This document shows positions 12,604 through 18,686 of a stretch of DNA of 18,686 nt, one piece after another. Where the stretch lies: positions 1-18,686 of the forward strand of contig SFLE01000028.1 of the NCBI GenBank assembly GCA_004553495.1. The letters run 5' to 3'. A program made the translations under genes and the position numbers. The DNA is from Clostridiales bacterium (lineage in GTDB: Bacteria > Bacillota > Clostridia > Oscillospirales > Oscillospiraceae). The notes under the pieces were generated by a model, which was given only the letters and a program-made list of their open reading frames with translations, was not told the origin of the DNA and ran no database searches. Each line of letters starts with the position of its first letter. The first letter of the stretch is position 1.

Positions 12604-12629
12604 ATCGCACCTCCGTCATTTATGTTCTC

Positions 12630-12658
12630 ATTTTATTATGTTTTTGCAGCCGATGCAA
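12630..12658 (-). promoter_or_regulatory. Promoter of the VOC/glyoxalase gene
   Basis: On the minus strand, TTGCAT (12653-12658), a 17-bp spacer and TAAAAT (12630-12635). The -35 and spacer contain nested inverted repeats, TTTTTGC (12641-12647) / GCAAAAA (12659-12665) and TTGCA (12644-12648) / TGCAA (12654-12658). These lie between the two divergent promoters. Confidence 0.6.
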
Positions 12659-12670
12659 GCAAAAAACTTA

Positions 12671-12699
12671 TTGGCATTTGCGCGGGCGTGCCTTATAAT
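12671..12699 (+). promoter_or_regulatory. Promoter of the glycogen operon
   Basis: TTGGCA (12671-12676), a 17-bp spacer and TATAAT (12694-12699), with a start near 12706. This leaves a leader of only about 24 nt containing GGAG and, at 12713-12733, a possible 6-codon ORF (MCGEML) whose stop overlaps the glgB start. Confidence 0.8.
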
Positions 12700-12729
12700 A
12701 ATAAAAAACACTATGTGCGGAGAAATGCT

Positions 12730-14652
12730 ATGAATTATTCCGAACTGATAGATAAATATGTGCCGCAGGACGATGTTTTTCTGTTTAACACCGGCAACGC
12801 GGAAAAGGCATGGCTGCTGCTCGGCTGCCATTACGAAAACGAGATAAAAATGCACCGCTTTTCCGTTTGGGCTCCGAATGCCGAGGCTGTGTCGCTCGTG
12901 GGCGATTTTAACGGCTGGAATCCGGAAAAAACGCCGATGGAAATGCGCGGCGGCATATGGCACTGCTTTGTGGAAGGTCTTGAAAACGGCGAGCTGTATA
13001 AATACTGCGTAACTCAGCGCGGCGGCAGGATCGTGTGGAAATCAGATCCCTTTGCACAGTGGTCGCAGACGGGACTGAACACGGCATCGCGCGTGTGGAC
13101 AGGCTCGCACGAGTGGCGCGACGAAAAATATATGCGTCAGCGCGCTCACCGGAACTGCTTTGAAAGCCCCATGTCGATATACGAAATGCACCTCGGCTCG
13201 TGGAAAACGCCCGAGGATGGCGTAAACTACGCCCGCATAGCGCCGGAGATCGCAAAATACTGCTCTGACATGGGCTACACGCACATCGAGCTTCTGCCGC
13301 TCACGGAGTACCCCTACCCCGGCTCATGGGGCTATCAGGTCACGGGGTACTACGCGCCGACGAGCCGGTACGGAACGCCCGACGAGTTTGCCGAGTTTAT
13401 CGACATTCTCCATGCCGCGGGCATCGGCGTTATCATGGACTGGGTACCGGCGCATTTCCCGCGCGACGAGCACGGGCTTGCAAGCTTCGACGGCACACGG
13501 CTTTTCGAGTGCAAGGAGGAGCGCATGGCATCGCATCCGGAATGGGGAACGCTCATTTTTGACTACGATATGCCCGAGGTGCAGTCGTTTCTCATATCCT
13601 CCGCCTGCTTTTTCTTTGAGCGCTATCACATAGACGGCATACGCGTTGACGCCGTTTCGTCGATGCTGTACCTCAACTACGGCAGGAAGGACGGAGAATA
13701 TACCCCGAACCGAGAGGGCGGCAGCATAAACCTCGGCGCCGTGCAGTTTTTGCAGAAGCTCAACCGCGCCGTTCTGTCAAGCTGCCACGGCGCTATTACC
13801 GTCGCCGAGGAATCGACCGCCTATCCAATGGTCACGATGCCGCCCTCCGTCGGCGGACTGGGCTTCAGCTTCAAGTGGGACATGGGCTATATGCACGACA
13901 CCCTCGATTACTTTTCGGCTGACCCCTTGTTTCGCAAGGGGCTGCACGATAAGCTCACATTCTCGATGATGTACGCATTCTCCGAGAATTTCATCCTCGC
14001 ATATTCGCATGACGAGGTAGTGCACGGCAAGAAGTCCATGCTCAATAAAATGTTCGGCAGCTATGAGCAGAAGTTTGCAACTCTGCGCGCTCTGTACGGC
14101 TACCAGTTTGCCCATCCGGGCAAAAAGCTGTGCTTCATGGGCTCGGAGTTCGGTCAGTTTATAGAATGGAATTTCGAGCTGGAGCTTGACTGGCTGCTGC
14201 TGGACTACCCAATGCACAAGAAGCTGCGGGAATACTGCGCCGCACTCAATCATATGTATAAGGGCTGCCCCGCGCTCTATCAGGTGGACAACTCGTGGGA
14301 CGGCTTCAAATGGCTGAATGTGAACGAAAAATCGCTCAGCTCTATAGCGTTTCTGCGCTCCGGCAGATGCGGCAGCGAAAGCTATCTCGTGTGCGCCTGC
14401 AATTTCATCCCCAACGAAAACCGCGGCTTTATCATAGGGCTCCCGCAGGCGGGCACGCTGCGCGAAATACTCTCGAGCGACGACGAGCGGTTCGGCGGTT
14501 CAGGTTTACATAATGCAGAACTTATCCACAGCAGCGATACCGGCTTTGACGATCTCCCCTACAGTGCTGCAATAGATCTGCCGCCGCTGTCGGCAGTATA
14601 TTTTGAATACATTCCGGAAAGGACGGCTGAGAAAAATGAAGAAGCAATTTAA
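12730..14652 (+). CDS. glgB: 1,4-alpha-glucan branching enzyme (GH13)
   Basis: 640 aa. It makes alpha-1,6 branches in glycogen. Residues 40-125 form the CBM48 domain (HRFSVWAPNAEAVSLVGDFNGWN). The GH13 barrel follows: YEMHLGSW (151-158), LLPLTEYPYPGSWGYQVTGYYAP (188-210), DWVPAHF (237-243), the nucleophile D307 in GIRVDAV, the acid/base E360 in VAEEST, and D428 in YSHDEVVHGK. The C-terminal beta domain ends at the stop. The frame stays open upstream to 12163, but this crosses the VOC gene and the promoter. ATG 12730 has GGAG 7 nt upstream. It is first of three overlapping genes. No ADP-glucose pyrophosphorylase gene (glgC/glgD) lies in the operon as seen. Confidence 0.96.
   Translation: MNYSELIDKYVPQDDVFLFNTGNAEKAWLLLGCHYENEIKMHRFSVWAPNAEAVSLVGDFNGWNPEKTPMEMRGGIWHCFVEGLENGELYKYCVTQRGGRIVWKSDPFAQWSQTGLNTASRVWTGSHEWRDEKYMRQRAHRNCFESPMSIYEMHLGSWKTPEDGVNYARIAPEIAKYCSDMGYTHIELLPLTEYPYPGSWGYQVTGYYAPTSRYGTPDEFAEFIDILHAAGIGVIMDWVPAHFPRDEHGLASFDGTRLFECKEERMASHPEWGTLIFDYDMPEVQSFLISSACFFFERYHIDGIRVDAVSSMLYLNYGRKDGEYTPNREGGSINLGAVQFLQKLNRAVLSSCHGAITVAEESTAYPMVTMPPSVGGLGFSFKWDMGYMHDTLDYFSADPLFRKGLHDKLTFSMMYAFSENFILAYSHDEVVHGKKSMLNKMFGSYEQKFATLRALYGYQFAHPGKKLCFMGSEFGQFIEWNFELELDWLLLDYPMHKKLREYCAALNHMYKGCPALYQVDNSWDGFKWLNVNEKSLSSIAFLRSGRCGSESYLVCACNFIPNENRGFIIGLPQAGTLREILSSDDERFGGSGLHNAELIHSSDTGFDDLPYSAAIDLPPLSAVYFEYIPERTAEKNEEAI
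14499..14514 (-). repeat. Copy 2 of the 16-bp word ATTATGTAAACCTGAA (inside glgB)
   Basis: Exact copy, antisense to glgB. The glgB codons across it (TCA GGT TTA CAT AAT, SGLHN) are all AT-rich choices unlike the GC-rich codons around them. Confidence 0.7.
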
Positions 14653-16114
14653 GAGCATCCTTAACGAAAAGGGACGCAGCGAGCTGCCCAACATTCTGCT
14701 CGCGGCGGCTGAATGCGCTCCCCTGTCAAAGACCGGCGGGCTTGCCGATGTTGTCGGAACGCTGCCGAAGTCGCTCAAAAGGCTCGGCTTCGATGCGCGG
14801 GTGATAACACCGTATCATCGCTGCATAAAAGATAGATACGCCGACAAAGTTGAGCATATGTTTGATTTTTATGTAAACCTCGGCTGGCGCACGCAGTATT
14901 GCGGGATCGAGCGTCTTGAGCTCGACGGAGTGTGCATCTACCTCGTTGACAGCGAGTTTTACTTCGGCGATAAGATCTACCGCGGCGGCATGGCAGAGGG
15001 CGAGCAGTACGCCTTCTTTACGCGCGCCGTGCTCGATGCCATACCGAACCTCGGCTTTACCCCCGACATAGTTCACTGCAACGACTGGCACACCGCCATG
15101 CTGCCCATGCTCGCAAAGACGCAGTACAATGGCTCGATGCAGGAGGGGCTGCGCTGGCTTTTGACGATACATAACATTGCGTATCAGGGAAAATTCGGCT
15201 TCGACTATGTTCAGGATCTGCTCGGAGTTGAGGATAAATACTACACGCCGGAGTTTCTTGAGCTGAACGGCTGCGCCGATTTTCTCAAAGCCGGCTGCGT
15301 GTTTGCAGACAGGATAAACACCGTAAGCCCCACCTATGCCGACGAGATAAAAACAGCCTACTTCGGCGAGGGGCTCGAGGGAATTCTCAGCGCCCGCTCA
15401 AACGAGCTTTCCGGCATCATAAACGGCATCGACACCAAGGTATTCAATCCTCTCACAGACCCTGCCCTGCCCGCGAGATACCATAAGGGCAGGCTCGGCA
15501 ACAAAAAATTATGTAAACTTGCGCTGCAGGAGCAGTTCGGACTTGAGCAGAGAGCCGATGTGCCCATATTTGCCATGGTAACTCGCATGACCGAGCAGAA
15601 GGGCTTTGACCTTGTTGAGCGTATGCTCGACGAGCTCATGCAGTATAATGATATGCAGTTTTTCATGCTCGGCAGCGGCGACAGGGACTATGAGCAGTTC
15701 ATGCGCGAGGCGGAGCAGCGCTATAAGGGCAGGCTGTGCGCGTTCATCGGATATAACGAAGAGTTATCGCACAAGGTATACGCCGGAGCGGACTTCCTGC
15801 TTATGCCGTCGCGCTTCGAGCCGTGCGGTCTGTCGCAGATGATAGCCATGCGCTACGGCACTCTGCCCATAGTGCGTGAGACCGGCGGGCTCAAGGACTC
15901 GGTAAAGCCCTACAACCGCTTTACCGGCGAGGGCACTGGCTTCTCGTTTGCTGATTTTAACGCCCACGAAATGAAGGATGCGATCATGCTCGCACTCGAT
16001 TGCTACCGCAAGCCCGAGGTCATGGGCTCGCTCGTGCGTCAGGCAATGGAGGCGGATTTCAGCTTTGACCGCTCCTCCGAGGAATATGCAAAGCTTTACC
16101 TATGGATGCTCTAA
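14636..16114 (+). CDS. glgA: Glycogen synthase (ADP-glucose, GT5)
   Basis: 492 aa. It extends alpha-1,4 glucan from ADP-glucose. The substrate-binding PLSKTGGLADVVGTLP (K32 of the KTGG loop) is followed by the N-terminal Rossmann domain with HCNDWHTAMLP and LTIHNIAYQGKFG. The C-terminal GT-B domain has MVTRMTEQKGFDL and the conserved SRFEPCGLSQMIAMRYGTLPIVRETGGLKD. About 17 residues precede the usual start of the family. ATG 14636 is preferred over TTG 14603, which has no ribosome binding site; an AAAGGA lies about 12 nt before the ATG. It overlaps glgB by 17 bp and the GH13 gene by 13 bp, implying coupled translation. Confidence 0.96.
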   Translation: MKKQFKSILNEKGRSELPNILLAAAECAPLSKTGGLADVVGTLPKSLKRLGFDARVITPYHRCIKDRYADKVEHMFDFYVNLGWRTQYCGIERLELDGVCIYLVDSEFYFGDKIYRGGMAEGEQYAFFTRAVLDAIPNLGFTPDIVHCNDWHTAMLPMLAKTQYNGSMQEGLRWLLTIHNIAYQGKFGFDYVQDLLGVEDKYYTPEFLELNGCADFLKAGCVFADRINTVSPTYADEIKTAYFGEGLEGILSARSNELSGIINGIDTKVFNPLTDPALPARYHKGRLGNKKLCKLALQEQFGLEQRADVPIFAMVTRMTEQKGFDLVERMLDELMQYNDMQFFMLGSGDRDYEQFMREAEQRYKGRLCAFIGYNEELSHKVYAGADFLLMPSRFEPCGLSQMIAMRYGTLPIVRETGGLKDSVKPYNRFTGEGTGFSFADFNAHEMKDAIMLALDCYRKPEVMGSLVRQAMEADFSFDRSSEEYAKLYLWML

Positions 16115-18366
16115 AAAGAAAAGTTTACACCTACGGCGGCTATGACGAGCACTGGCAAAACGGCAGGCTGTACATCGAGTACCACCGCCCGCGCAACTAC
16201 GATGTGGAAAGGCGCGGCGGCAGGTGGGTGCCGGTCGATAGCGTAAACGAGCTCATGTGCTCGTATCTCATATCGTCGGCTGTATTTTACGATGCCCTTG
16301 AGCGGTGCTCGCACTATGGCTATCCGCCGGAAAAGATATGCGAATTTATAAATTACGACACCTCAGCGCTTATACCGTCGGAGCTTTTCAGACTGCTGAT
16401 GGACGATGCCGGACTCGGCATGGACGATGCCGTTAAAGCGGTTATTCGCTGCTTCGGCGATGCGCTTATTGCGCAGCCCGACCGCGACTGGCTGTTTGAT
16501 ATGCAGCCGCGCACGGCATTTCTCGAAAAGGTCCTTGCTGACGCGCTGAGGTTCAGTCCTCTGGCGTTTCACGATGATTACAGCGAAAAATATCGCAGTA
16601 GAACGGGCGCTATAGAAGAAGGCACCTGCCTTACGCTCTCCGTCGCGGCGTTCGGCGGCGTGAACTCCGCCGAACTCATCGTTTGGGGCGATGATTTTCG
16701 CGCCGAGCTCCCAATGCGGCACAGCGGCGGCTATTTCACAGCCGAATTTACGCCGGATAAGCCCGCCGCGCTGTTTTACGCATTTAGGCTCAACGGCAGC
16801 CAGGCTTACCTCCGCCCTGAGCACGGCGACGGCTTCCGCCTGACGGTTTTTAAGCGCGGATTTGAGACTCCGGAGTGGTTTCGCCGCGGCATAATGTATC
16901 AGGTATTCCCCGATCGCTTCGGCTTCTCCGACGATGATACGGCAGCGCGCGGCATAGAATACCACCGTGCGCTCGGTCAAACGCCGCAGCTCCACGGCAG
17001 CATCGGCGAGCCTGTAAAGTGGCAGCCGCGAGACGGTGAGCGCGACTACGCCCCAGATGATTTTTACGGCGGCACACTGCGCGGCATCGCCGCAAAGCTG
17101 CCGTATCTGAAGGCGCTCGGCATAACGGTGCTGTACTTAAACCCCGTTGTTGAGGCGCGCTCCAATCACCGCTACGACACCTCGAACTACGAGAATGTCG
17201 ATCCGATACTCGGCACCGTTGAGGATTATGTAAACCTTTGTGCCGATGCCGAAAAGCTCGGCATATCCGTTATAAACGACGGCGTTTTCTCTCATACCGG
17301 CGCGGACAGCATATATTTTGACCGCTATGGCAGCTACGGCGGCACCGGCGCATATCAAAGCAAAAGCTCCGCGTTTTACAAATGGTTTGACTTTCGCTCG
17401 TTCCCCGACGATTACCGCTGCTGGTGGAACTTCAGGGATCTGCCTGAGGTTAACGAGGAGGATAAAAGCTGGCAGGATTACATCGTCAGCGGGCGGGACA
17501 GCATCGTTAAGCTGTGGCTCAGGCGCGGTGCGCGAGGCTGGCGGCTCGATGTCGCCGATGAGCTGCCGGACGATGTGCTCGCGCTTATTCGCGCTGCCGT
17601 CAAGTCAGAAAAGCCCGACGGCGTTATCATCGGCGAGGTGTGGGAGGATGCCGTTACCAAGATAAGCTACGGCAAGCGGCGCGATTACGCCCTCGGCTAT
17701 TCGCTCGACTCGGTCATGAACTACCCATTCCGAGCCGCGGTGATAGCGTTTGTGCGTGGAGGTTTGAGCGCGTTTGAGCTGCGCGATGCGCTCAGGCAGC
17801 AGCAATATAACTACCCCGCTCCGCTGTACTATGCGCTCATGAATCTGCTGTCCTCGCACGATGTCGAGCGGCTGCACACCGCTCTCGGCGCGGACACTGA
17901 CAATGTTAAAAACCTGAGCCGCGCTCAGCAGGCTGCGCTCAGGCTCAGCGATGAGCAGTCCGGACGCGCAACAAGGCTGCAAAAGCTGTGCGCCGCCATA
18001 CAATACTGCGTTCCGGGCGTTCCGTGCCTTTACTATGGCGACGAGCAATGCCTTGACGGATCCGGCGATCCTTTTGACAGGGCACCGTTCGAGCCGTCGT
18101 ATTCAGGTTTACATAATTATTACGCCGAGCTCGGACACATACGCAATTCCAGCAAGGCGCTCCTGTGCGGCGATGCCGAGTTCTCCGCTGCCTCGCCCGA
18201 TGTGCTCATTATACGCAGAGAGTTTGAAAACGAGCGCGTTGTCTGCGTTGTCAACCGCAGCGCAGAGGAGTACTCCGTGCATTTACCGAACGCCGTCCCC
18301 CTGCTCGGCAGCAGCGTAAATGGGACATTGCCTCCATATTCGGCGGAGATATTCAAGTTAACATAA
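16102..18366 (+). CDS. GH13 alpha-glucan hydrolase with an N-terminal phosphorylase-like segment (754 aa)
   Basis: Third gene of the glycogen operon, starting inside the end of glgA. Three parts can be seen. Residues about 42-146 are helical and resemble an internal stretch of glycogen phosphorylase, without its catalytic domain. Residues about 172-255 look like the beta-sandwich that precedes the barrel in neopullulanase or cyclomaltodextrinase enzymes. Residues about 260-660 are a GH13 barrel: GIMYQVFPDRF (263-273), NHRYDTSNYENVDP, NDGVFSHTG (392-400), nucleophile D483 in GWRLDVADE, acid/base E512 in IIGEVWED and D587 in SSHDVERL, then PGVPCLYYGDE. A C-terminal beta domain ends PYSAEIFKLT. 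There is no signal peptide, so it acts in the cytoplasm, probably on glycogen or maltodextrins. Catalytic residues are intact. Its precise specificity (amylase, neopullulanase or cyclomaltodextrinase type) cannot be set by eye. Confidence 0.88.
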   Translation: MDALKRKVYTYGGYDEHWQNGRLYIEYHRPRNYDVERRGGRWVPVDSVNELMCSYLISSAVFYDALERCSHYGYPPEKICEFINYDTSALIPSELFRLLMDDAGLGMDDAVKAVIRCFGDALIAQPDRDWLFDMQPRTAFLEKVLADALRFSPLAFHDDYSEKYRSRTGAIEEGTCLTLSVAAFGGVNSAELIVWGDDFRAELPMRHSGGYFTAEFTPDKPAALFYAFRLNGSQAYLRPEHGDGFRLTVFKRGFETPEWFRRGIMYQVFPDRFGFSDDDTAARGIEYHRALGQTPQLHGSIGEPVKWQPRDGERDYAPDDFYGGTLRGIAAKLPYLKALGITVLYLNPVVEARSNHRYDTSNYENVDPILGTVEDYVNLCADAEKLGISVINDGVFSHTGADSIYFDRYGSYGGTGAYQSKSSAFYKWFDFRSFPDDYRCWWNFRDLPEVNEEDKSWQDYIVSGRDSIVKLWLRRGARGWRLDVADELPDDVLALIRAAVKSEKPDGVIIGEVWEDAVTKISYGKRRDYALGYSLDSVMNYPFRAAVIAFVRGGLSAFELRDALRQQQYNYPAPLYYALMNLLSSHDVERLHTALGADTDNVKNLSRAQQAALRLSDEQSGRATRLQKLCAAIQYCVPGVPCLYYGDEQCLDGSGDPFDRAPFEPSYSGLHNYYAELGHIRNSSKALLCGDAEFSAASPDVLIIRREFENERVVCVVNRSAEEYSVHLPNAVPLLGSSVNGTLPPYSAEIFKLT
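18102..18117 (-). repeat. Copy 3 of the 16-bp word ATTATGTAAACCTGAA (inside the GH13 gene)
   Basis: Exact copy, antisense to the GH13 gene, again encoding SGLHN with the codons TCA GGT TTA CAT AAT. A shorter copy on the other strand (17225-17237) lies in the same gene. Confidence 0.7.
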
Positions 18367-18368
18367 CG

Positions 18369-18401
18369 CAAGAGCTCATAGCTACCTGCCATGAGCTCTT
18401 G
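18369..18401. terminator. Hairpin terminator at the end of the glycogen operon
   Basis: A perfect 11-bp stem (CAAGAGCTCAT / ATGAGCTCTTG) with an 11-nt loop begins 3 nt after the GH13 stop. The downstream T content is poor (TGCTTAAAA), so termination may be weak. It also lies just past the stop of the converging TetR remnant. Confidence 0.65.
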
Positions 18402-18404
18402 TGC

Positions 18405-18601
18405 TTAAAATGCGAGTGATTTACTCATTGCGACGCCGAGAGTTTCTATAAGCCTTTCTATAGGTATGCGCTCATCCGACCGCAGCCAATCGGCATAGGC
18501 GCCGATGATGCCCGAGAATTTTCGCCGTTACTTCTGAGTCTGTCGCCGAGCATCAAGGTCAGTATCTCCGTGCAGTCGTTTATATCTATGCAAAGTACAG
18601 T
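18405..18601 (-). pseudogene. C-terminal remnant of a TetR-type regulator with a frameshift
   Basis: Two open segments in different frames join into one plausible TetR/AcrR C-terminus. The upstream segment (about 18601 to 18520) reads TVLCIDINDCTEILTLMLGD then RLRSNGE; the downstream one (about 18520 to 18405) reads KFSGIIGAYADWLRSDER then IPIERLIETLGVAMSKSLAF and a stop. They join if the A-run (TTTT on the plus strand at 18519-18522) had one more base. Going upstream the frame meets TAA at 18602-18604, and the sequence beyond looks unrelated, with palindromes. No DNA-binding domain is present. It is either a decayed gene cut by an insertion or a gene damaged by sequencing or assembly error at a contig end. 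Confidence 0.5.
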
Positions 18602-18686
18602 TTACAAGGGACTACACAGGGTAGGTATCTGACGGGAGGGGTGCCGCCAGTCAGATTTTCCATGTGATGTTCAAGCTGTCGCTTGT
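18602..18686. repeat. Palindrome-bearing sequence at the right edge, possible repeat or mobile-element end
   Basis: Contains ATCTGAC (18627-18633) / GTCAGAT (18650-18656), an inverted repeat around a GC-rich 16-nt loop followed by TTTTCC, and CAAGC (18672-18676) / GCTTG (18681-18685). Coding similarity to the TetR remnant stops at its left side. The structure would suit the end of an interspersed repeat or insertion element, but no transposase or target duplication can be seen in the 85 bases available. Confidence 0.3.

Noticed and set aside
12163..12729. Upstream extension of the glgB frame by 189 codons.
   Set aside because: It crosses the VOC gene on the other strand and the glgB promoter; ATG 12730 has a proper ribosome binding site and gives the standard branching-enzyme N-terminus.
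14603..14635. TTG start for glgA, 11 codons upstream.
   Set aside because: No ribosome binding site precedes it, and the ATG at 14636 is a better start codon; glgA already has a longer N-terminus than usual.

Overview
The window looks like chromosomal DNA of an anaerobic, fermentative Firmicute of moderately high GC, probably a class Clostridia gut-type organism. This is inferred from the strong GGAGG ribosome binding sites, the TTGACA/TATAAT promoters with 17-bp spacers, the infC-rpmI-rplT order, an oxygen-sensitive 2-hydroxyacyl-CoA dehydratase operon and a glycogen operon. No rRNA, tRNA, CRISPR array or intact insertion sequence was seen.

Layout. (1) 1-3462, minus strand: a 2-hydroxyacyl-CoA dehydratase operon reading leftward. 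It holds a 403-aa subunit, a 535-aa subunit, a 71-aa one-helix membrane protein, and the start of the ATPase activator, which runs off the left edge. Its promoter lies among several copies of a TCAAAATG/TGACATTTTG-type box. (2) 3538-6826: an AlaX-type alanyl-tRNA editing protein and a Y-family DNA polymerase IV on the minus strand. Divergent from them is an HTH plus S24-peptidase repressor. Two identical-phase boxes 30 bp apart between the divergent promoters suggest a small DNA-damage regulon. (3) 6857-8329, minus strand: rplT, rpmI and infC behind a structured leader with an intrinsic terminator just before the infC ribosome binding site. infC appears to start at ATC. (4) 8378-10390: a four-helix membrane protein (+), a 60-aa membrane protein and deoC (-), and a double-OB-fold single-stranded DNA-binding protein (+). 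(5) 10375-12169, minus strand: a MarR repressor and a MATE exporter with a 20-bp palindrome at the predicted transcription start. (6) 12180-12603, minus strand: a VOC/glyoxalase protein. (7) 12671-18401, plus strand: a glycogen operon of glgB, glgA and a GH13 alpha-glucan hydrolase, each overlapping the next. (8) 18405-18686: a frameshifted and truncated TetR-type C-terminus, then palindromic sequence at the right edge.

The three most unusual points are as follows. The GH13 enzyme carries an N-terminal segment that reads like a piece of glycogen phosphorylase. A DNA word (ATTATGTAAACCTGAA) recurs inside genes on both strands and in different reading frames. The dehydratase operon encodes a small membrane protein and a large aromatic-rich subunit extension. 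All functional names come from recognising motifs by eye; no database search was run.
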